This document shows, piece after piece, positions 42,127-46,821 of a stretch of DNA of 46,821 bases. The notes below the pieces were generated by a model, which saw nothing but the letters and a program-made list of their open reading frames with translations, made no database searches and was not told where the DNA came from. Origin of the DNA: an uncultured Eubacteriales bacterium (GTDB lineage: Bacteria > Bacillota > Clostridia > Monoglobales > Monoglobaceae); assembly GCA_900545865.1 (NCBI GenBank), contig URAN01000019.1:1-46821 (forward strand), read 5' to 3'. The first letter of the stretch is position 1. Each line of letters begins with the position of its first letter. The position numbers were made by a program, and so were the translations under genes.

Positions 42127-42987
42127 CTAAATCCTCTCCAAAATATTTTTTAAACTCTGATATGCCAATTCGAACTTTCCGACATCCGACTTTTCAAGAC
42201 CTTTCATCATATCTCCGTTTTCCAGATTCGAAAGACCCTCAAATTCGCCGAGGTGCGGCTCTAAGCTCAAAAATCCGTGATAATCGTCAGCCTTTAAATC
42301 CTTTAAGATGCACTCTATTTTGCCTATACCGAAACCTGCCGGGACAACGTGCCCGTCCTCTTTTGCGTCTTTTATGTGCATATATTCGATATAGGGCTTC
42401 ATCTCGTTAAAACCGTCGGGATATACCGCCTGTCCGCACTGAATAAAGTTCGCCGGGTCAAACACCGCGCGCAAATTATTTGAATTTACCGTCTTTAATA
42501 TGTCGGCACATCTCGGCGCAATATCGCCGTAAATTCCCTTTTCGTTTTCATGCAGCAACACAACATCCTCTTTTTCGGCAAGCCTTGTCATTTCGGTCAT
42601 ACGGCGCATAACCTCATCGCGGAATTCCGCGGCATCCTTGTCTTTCGGGATATAAAAGCTGAATACACGAATGTATTTCGTTCCCAAAATTTTAGCCGTT
42701 GAAATAATCCTCTTTAAAATCTCTAAATGTTCGTCAAAGTCATCGTCTATACCGATTTTTCCTATAGGCGAGCCTATCGATGATACTTTTATGCCGAATT
42801 TATCCATTTTTGCTTTGAGCTGTTGTGCTTCGTTCTCATTTAGATTTGCAATGTTTTTTCCGTCAATGTTCCGCGGTTCAAAATAAGATATTCCGAGACG
42901 ATTCAGATTTTCAAACTGAATGTCGGTTGACGCGTCAATTTCGTCCGAAAACCCCGATATTACAAAATTTTCGTTCATACCAATCAC
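42127..42987 (-). CDS. TIM-barrel sugar isomerase/epimerase-type protein, first gene of hexuronate operon
   Basis: 286 residues of the xylose isomerase-like family (GFSDEIDASTDIQFENLNRLG, FEPRNIDGKNI, HENEKGIYGD, YMHIKDAKEDGHVVPAGFGIG, SLEPHLGEF; metal-binding His/Glu/Asp positions are present). GTG 42987 lies about 5 nt after AGAGG; ATG 42978 is the alternative. It opens the operon that continues with Gfo/Idh, TIM-barrel, Gfo/Idh, uxuA and uxuB. The SLEPHL motif is common in the epimerases of this family. The substrate is unknown. Confidence 0.82.
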   Translation of the reverse strand: MIGMNENFVISGFSDEIDASTDIQFENLNRLGISYFEPRNIDGKNIANLNENEAQQLKAKMDKFGIKVSSIGSPIGKIGIDDDFDEHLEILKRIISTAKILGTKYIRVFSFYIPKDKDAAEFRDEVMRRMTEMTRLAEKEDVVLLHENEKGIYGDIAPRCADILKTVNSNNLRAVFDPANFIQCGQAVYPDGFNEMKPYIEYMHIKDAKEDGHVVPAGFGIGKIECILKDLKADDYHGFLSLEPHLGEFEGLSNLENGDMMKGLEKSDVGKFELAYQSLKNILERI

Positions 42988-43037
42988 CGTTTCCTCTCTG
43001 ATTGTAAAATTTCCTGCCCACGCAGTCTTATGCTTTA

Positions 43038-43046
43038 ATTATAACA
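43038..43046 (-). promoter_or_regulatory. Extended -10 promoter of the hexuronate operon
   Basis: On the minus strand TGTTATAAT gives an extended -10 (TGnTATAAT) 50 bp before the first start codon. A -35 is weak, as is usual with this class. No catabolite (cre) site could be identified with confidence. Confidence 0.55.
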
Positions 43047-43117
43047 CCTATTTACGGATTTACATTCAAAATATTGCTCTAAACATTGCAAATATTGACT
43101 TTTTTATTCGAATTCAA

Positions 43118-43157
43118 AAAAACAAGAGGTCTGCCGCAAGGCAAACCTCTTGTTTTT
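43118..43157. terminator. Strong bidirectional terminator
   Basis: AAAAACAAGAGGT (43118-43130) pairs with ACCTCTTGTTTTT (43145-43157) over an inner TGCC/GGCA stem with a GCAA loop. T-runs occur in both directions (TTTTT on each end), so it ends the secreted-protein transcript on the minus strand and could stop plus-strand transcripts. Confidence 0.92.
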
Positions 43158-43182
43158 AAGTTATTATTTGAGTTCGGGAATC

Positions 43183-45393
43183 TTATCCCACTATCTCATC
43201 AGGGTCATCATATGCGGTTCTTGCGGGAATGACCCAAATCATCTGAGTACTCTCGTCCCACTCAACGCGGCAATCCAATGCGTCTGTTATATCGCGAAGC
43301 TTAAAATAATTATTTCCTTCTATATTATAACAGGTCGCCTTAATCGGTACGCCGTCAAGCGTTAAAAATGCCGATGATGAAAACGCCGTTCTTTCCGTGC
43401 CGTCGCCCGGTGTCAATTCGCCGCCGACCGATGTGTAATCATAAAAGCTCAGCATATCGATTGAATTTGTTGCTTCGTCATACTTAATGTCAAAGGTTTT
43501 TATTGTTCCGTCAAGGATTTTTGCAATGTCTCTGAGCTTAAAGTAGTTATTGTCATCGATATTATATGCAACGGTGTTGTATTTGAGACCATCCAAACAA
43601 ACTGTCTGAGTTTTTGCAACAGAGTTTTTGCTGAATCCGTTTCCGGGATAATAGGTAAACGTATCATGCTGATCATCCTCGTGAACCAGATAGCGAATCT
43701 CTCCGTCATAGAAAATAGTATAGATTTTTCCTGTTATAATCCATGGTTCTATATCAGATGGGTCTATCCCGGGAATATCCCTCATATCCGCATCACGGTC
43801 AAACGAAAATTCCTCGATACCGTATACATTTACCCATTCTCTGTCGTGTATTTTATTTATGTCACCGTTGTTTGAACTAATCCACTCACTGTACTCTGAC
43901 ATCTTATCCATATCAACGTTGATATATCCGTAACGATATTCTTTCAGCTTTGCAAGGCCCTCGGCAGAATAAGTCAGTGCACCCCATTCGCCCCAAGGCG
44001 TATCTACCGACAGAACGCCGATAGGTGTGCCGAGTGCCGCGGTATCCTCTGCGGACAGGGTTTTGGTTAATTCATCGAGATTGCTTGTCGGAATGTAACA
44101 TTCCTTTGAGTTGAACCAGATTTTTGAATTCGTTCCGTCATAGTCCAACTCGATAACATCGATTGCTGCGCCTTTTTTTACCGCCCCAACAACCGAAGAA
44201 CCGTCGGAAATATCACAGTCAGCTGCCGCTATTGCTTTATATCGGGTTGTCGGTTTTTTAGTATTTGCAAGCTGTGCGTTCACATACTTTGATTCAACAT
44301 AATAAAGACCTTTTTTATAATAAATCTTATAATGACCGTTCTGCGGCGTTGCGTCAACTATTTGAACGGACTGATTGATTTTAATAACGCCCGATTTTAC
44401 ATAATCCGTATCATCAGGGGTGGTCTTAACCATCAAAAGACCGGTTGCCCTGCCTACCGCCTCGATTTTCGGAGGTTCCGATACCTGATTGTTAATATCT
44501 AAAATATAACAATTTTTTCTCGGCAGGAAATATACTCCCGGTTTCCAGCTTGTGAAAGCAGTACCGTCTTTTTCGCCGCACTGTCTGATTGTACCGCGCG
44601 ATTCGTCAACGCCGCCCTCGCTCCATACGGCAACCCAATCCTCGTTATACGCGACAACTTCAAACTCACTCGTTGTTGTAACATAAAACGCCGTGTTTGC
44701 GTTTGATTGTGTTTTTGTTTTTTCGGCAAACGGAGGGTCATACCCTATCGCCTTAAGCTCATCAAGTCTCTGTGCGTGATAGTTAATCGGCGGATTACCG
44801 GGATAGAACGAAGCTTTTACCGAACCGATTTTTCCTTCATCACCTATGTGTACAACAGCCATACCCACAAGCGGCAATGATGCCGGGCGGTCGTGTCTTA
44901 CCCATTCCGTCGGTACCTTGGCATAAAAATTCCTTTCTTTACCCTCGGTTGTCTTACTTCCGCCGTAGATATAATCGGAAAGAAATGTCATCTCTATTGC
45001 GTGCTGATACTTGTCGGGGTCCGAAGTCTCCCATTGTTTGTTCAGCTCTTTTTCGGCCGTTGCGGCGGATTTAAGTATCGGTGTTGTTTCCCGAGCCGTT
45101 GTATAAGCAAGGACATACCCAACCGTGCCGTCGGAAAGCTGAATTTTATGAAATTTTCTGTTGTCCTCTCCAACCACATAAGCCTCCAGAACCGTCACCC
45201 TTGCCCCTTTGTTGACCTCACCTATGCCACCCGAATAAGTGGGGTTTTGGGTAACCAGTACAGTGCCGCCGTATGTAACATATGCGGTATCGCCGTCCTT
45301 TATCTCGGCCGCAAAAACCGAAAGGCTTCCGAATGTCGTCATAAGCATAATTGCGCATAAAATTGCACAAATTATTCTGTTCTTCATCATCAT
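43183..45393 (-). CDS. Secreted SH3- and stalk-domain protein, putative LytTR target
   Basis: 736 residues. The signal peptide is at 1-28 (ILCAIMLMTTFGSLSVFA). A bacterial SH3-like domain follows (about 30-105). A second SH3-like segment lies at about 350-435 (RYKAIAAADCDISDGSS...KKGAAIDVIEL). The C terminus has two copper-amine-oxidase-N-type stalk domains (about 590-650 with YNIDDNNYFKLRDIAKIL, and about 670-725 with YNIEGNNYFKLRDITDAL), which bind wall or form a stalk. Three ATGs lie near 45387-45393 after AAAGGAG; the exact one is unclear. It is directly downstream of a GHKL sensor kinase and has a direct repeat in its promoter. Confidence 0.8.
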   Translation of the reverse strand: MMMKNRIICAILCAIMLMTTFGSLSVFAAEIKDGDTAYVTYGGTVLVTQNPTYSGGIGEVNKGARVTVLEAYVVGEDNRKFHKIQLSDGTVGYVLAYTTARETTPILKSAATAEKELNKQWETSDPDKYQHAIEMTFLSDYIYGGSKTTEGKERNFYAKVPTEWVRHDRPASLPLVGMAVVHIGDEGKIGSVKASFYPGNPPINYHAQRLDELKAIGYDPPFAEKTKTQSNANTAFYVTTTSEFEVVAYNEDWVAVWSEGGVDESRGTIRQCGEKDGTAFTSWKPGVYFLPRKNCYILDINNQVSEPPKIEAVGRATGLLMVKTTPDDTDYVKSGVIKINQSVQIVDATPQNGHYKIYYKKGLYYVESKYVNAQLANTKKPTTRYKAIAAADCDISDGSSVVGAVKKGAAIDVIELDYDGTNSKIWFNSKECYIPTSNLDELTKTLSAEDTAALGTPIGVLSVDTPWGEWGALTYSAEGLAKLKEYRYGYINVDMDKMSEYSEWISSNNGDINKIHDREWVNVYGIEEFSFDRDADMRDIPGIDPSDIEPWIITGKIYTIFYDGEIRYLVHEDDQHDTFTYYPGNGFSKNSVAKTQTVCLDGLKYNTVAYNIDDNNYFKLRDIAKILDGTIKTFDIKYDEATNSIDMLSFYDYTSVGGELTPGDGTERTAFSSSAFLTLDGVPIKATCYNIEGNNYFKLRDITDALDCRVEWDESTQMIWVIPARTAYDDPDEIVG

Positions 45394-45422
45394 AAACTCC
45401 TTTTGCTGTAATTTTATATTTT

Positions 45423-45492
45423 ATTTTATAATTATTTATGTTACAATTCAACCCCGTATGTCATAACTTGCAAAAAAACGTCATAACTTGCA
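45423..45492 (-). promoter_or_regulatory. Promoter with 13-bp direct repeats (LytTR-type activator site)
   Basis: On the minus strand TTGAAT (45446-45451), 17 bp, TAAAAT (45423-45428). Eight bp upstream of the -35 begin two identical direct repeats, GTCATAACTTGCA on the plus strand at 45460-45472 and 45480-45492, so the centres are 20 bp apart (two helical turns). Direct repeats at this spacing just behind a weak -35 are the arrangement used by LytTR-family response regulators. The second repeat reaches the stop codon of the kinase gene. Confidence 0.75.
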
Positions 45493-46761
45493 TCAATTTT
45501 TGAGTGTGGCAAAGACATTGAACACGCCGCCGGTATCATCAATTTTTAAAAAACCGCCGTTTAATTTCAATATTGCGTTTGCACTCTTTATTCCAAAACC
45601 GCTGCCCGTCGGCTTGGTTGTCACATATTCGCCGTCGGAATCCTTTTTTATCTCGCCGTCAAAATCGTTTTTTATATTAAGCGAAAGTTGTTTGTTAAGG
45701 GGTTTTATCGTTACGCTTATATACGATTTTGCGGCATCGAGACTGTTTTCGATAAAGTTCGAAAGCATCACGCAAAACTCCGTTTCGTCACACGCAAGAT
45801 TTTGGGGCATTTGAATTTGAGCTGAAAATTCTATGCCCGAACGTTTTGCCTTTAAAAAATATTCGCTCAGAACCGCATTAACAATCGTATTTGAACAAAA
45901 TCCGAGTTCAGTGTTTTTTTGAATATAGTCAAGTTCTTTTTTAATCAAAGCCTTTGCTTTGTCAACGCTTCCGATTTCGAGATAATTAAGCAATATATCC
46001 GCACGGTGTCTTGCGTCATGACGGAATATCCTTTCCGTCTCGGCTTTTTGGCAATAAAATTCATACTGTTTTTTCTGAAGGGCGACTTGTTCTTTCATAC
46101 TTTGCGCAAGATTCTGTTTCTCCATTGATTCGCTTACCGTTTTAAAGGTATAGAACATAAGAATGTACACCAAAAGCATAAGAATATGCACCACAAGCAA
46201 TATGGGATAGTTTCTTGTATAACCGTAAAAATCTTTGAAATAAAGATTTATAATATAAATCAGCAAGGTAAAAAACATCGGTATAAATGAAAAGATCCAC
46301 CAATTTACATCCAATTTATCCATAATTCGGCGATGCATTTTCTTTAAAAACCTGTTGTATATCACAAAATACCCCAAGAACATCGCAAGCCGTAAAAATG
46401 TCAGCATAATTTCGTTTTTGAATGTATAATCATCTATAAACGCCGAAAAATTCGAAATGATTCCATACACGTTTATCCAAAGCCAAAAGTTGAATACCGT
46501 CTGTGAAATTTTGTCGTTTGTAATAAGCAGAATCAACAGAAAATACGGCAGACCGATTGTGAACAAAATCGCCATACGCAGCGTCTCCGATCCCCAACGC
46601 ACGGCGATATACGAATTTATTATAAGACACAGCGCGGTTACCGCGGCAAAGTATACGTATGCGCGTTTTGTCGGTACGCGATAGTTCATCATTGAATATC
46701 CGTCAAGAGTACATACAAAAAGAATGGCGAACAGAGAAAAAACACCGGTAAAAGAATTCAT
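45493..46761 (-). CDS. GHKL (AgrC/CitA-like) membrane sensor histidine kinase
   Basis: About 422 residues. Six or seven membrane helices (about 7-27, 35-55, 64-84, 92-113, 123-143, 158-180, 190-210) form the sensor. The cytoplasmic part has a phosphoacceptor HDARHRADILLNYLE (His near 248), an N-box NFIENSLDAAK and a G-box GSGFGIKSANAILKLNGG, the GHKL type that pairs with LytTR regulators. A GTG at 46764 or ATG 46761 starts it; no strong ribosome site is seen. Its response regulator gene is not in the window and may lie further right. It could sense a peptide or other small signal. Confidence 0.85.
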   Translation of the reverse strand: MNSFTGVFSLFAILFVCTLDGYSMMNYRVPTKRAYVYFAAVTALCLIINSYIAVRWGSETLRMAILFTIGLPYFLLILLITNDKISQTVFNFWLWINVYGIISNFSAFIDDYTFKNEIMLTFLRLAMFLGYFVIYNRFLKKMHRRIMDKLDVNWWIFSFIPMFFTLLIYIINLYFKDFYGYTRNYPILLVVHILMLLVYILMFYTFKTVSESMEKQNLAQSMKEQVALQKKQYEFYCQKAETERIFRHDARHRADILLNYLEIGSVDKAKALIKKELDYIQKNTELGFCSNTIVNAVLSEYFLKAKRSGIEFSAQIQMPQNLACDETEFCVMLSNFIENSLDAAKSYISVTIKPLNKQLSLNIKNDFDGEIKKDSDGEYVTTKPTGSGFGIKSANAILKLNGGFLKIDDTGGVFNVFATLKN

Positions 46762-46773
46762 CACCGCACGTAT

Positions 46774-46808
46774 AATAAAAATCAGTCAGAAAGGGGCTGA
46801 TTTTTATT
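46774..46808. terminator. Hairpin with T-run immediately before the kinase gene
   Basis: AATAAAAATCAG (46774-46785) pairs perfectly with CTGATTTTTATT (46797-46808), 12 bp with an 11-nt loop, flanked by T-rich sequence on both strands. It lies only 13 bp upstream of the kinase start on the minus strand. It can stop transcription coming from the right; expression of the kinase would then need read-through or a regulated release of the hairpin. Confidence 0.7.
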
Positions 46809-46821
46809 ATTTCTCCCTTCT

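Noticed and set aside
41616..42410. 264-codon plus-strand frame opposite the hexuronate genes
   Set aside because: It is antisense to two well-supported genes and has no domain or ribosome site.
1..46821. tRNA, rRNA or CRISPR arrays
   Set aside because: No T-loop-like GTTCGAATC, rRNA core motif or regularly spaced repeat was seen on either strand.

Overview
The window looks like a chromosome segment of an anaerobic, gut-type Clostridia bacterium (Bacillota). The evidence is AGGAGG-type ribosome binding sites, clostridial lipoboxes, an S-layer-homology protein, a CD1871A-type CXXC protein, UxuA/UxuB glucuronate genes and many zinc-ribbon proteins. No rRNA, tRNA or CRISPR array was found, so the species cannot be named.

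Layout. (1) 119-9316, all minus strand: a nine-gene surface polysaccharide operon with a short first ORF, an O-antigen-ligase/polymerase-like protein, two Wzz-like chain-length proteins, a pyruvyl-transferase-like protein, a priming sugar transferase and three glycosyltransferases. (2) 9376-9672: a 297-bp segment bounded by perfect 24-bp inverted repeats. It carries one near-consensus promoter that currently points away from the operon, and a tyrosine recombinase gene ends 4 bp outside it. This is a probable phase-variation switch, read here in the OFF orientation. (3) 10828-13234, minus: a Fur/PerR-like regulator, a CD1871A-type peptide, a NapH-like 4Fe-4S membrane protein and a TlpA-like thioredoxin lipoprotein, behind a strong promoter with an AT-rich palindrome. 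(4) 13609-13815: a MITE-like element with 18-bp terminal repeats and a 10-bp target duplication, followed by the HU gene. (5) 14378-20267: a 5.9-kb integrative element between 22-bp direct repeats. It has integrase, excisionase, XRE repressor and a DUF6076-like protein, plus a lipoprotein/membrane-protein cargo, and no recognisable transfer genes.

(6) 20726-33466, minus: a long run of co-directional genes. YdjG-, YdjH- and YdjI-like proteins (zinc ribbon, TPM, SPFH) are mixed with TMEM43-like, HEAT-repeat, DUF4428-like, LRR/SLH, InlB-repeat and small zinc-ribbon proteins. This resembles an enlarged version of the Bacillus YdjGHI membrane module and is the main candidate for an undescribed system. 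(7) 33996-36933, plus: an orphan sugar-type solute-binding lipoprotein with a membrane-anchored sensor that ends in a LuxR helix-turn-helix, without ABC permease genes. (8) 36967-37161: a LysR gene remnant. (9) 37268-42987, minus: a hexuronate operon (UxuB-type SDR, UxuA, two Gfo/Idh oxidoreductases, two TIM-barrel isomerases). (10) 43183-46761, minus: a GHKL sensor kinase, then a large secreted SH3/stalk-domain protein whose promoter carries a 13-bp direct repeat of the kind bound by LytTR regulators.

Two themes stand out: control of the cell surface by switches (DNA inversion, LytTR-like repeats, membrane-tethered LuxR) and envelope maintenance by the SPFH/TPM/zinc-ribbon cluster.
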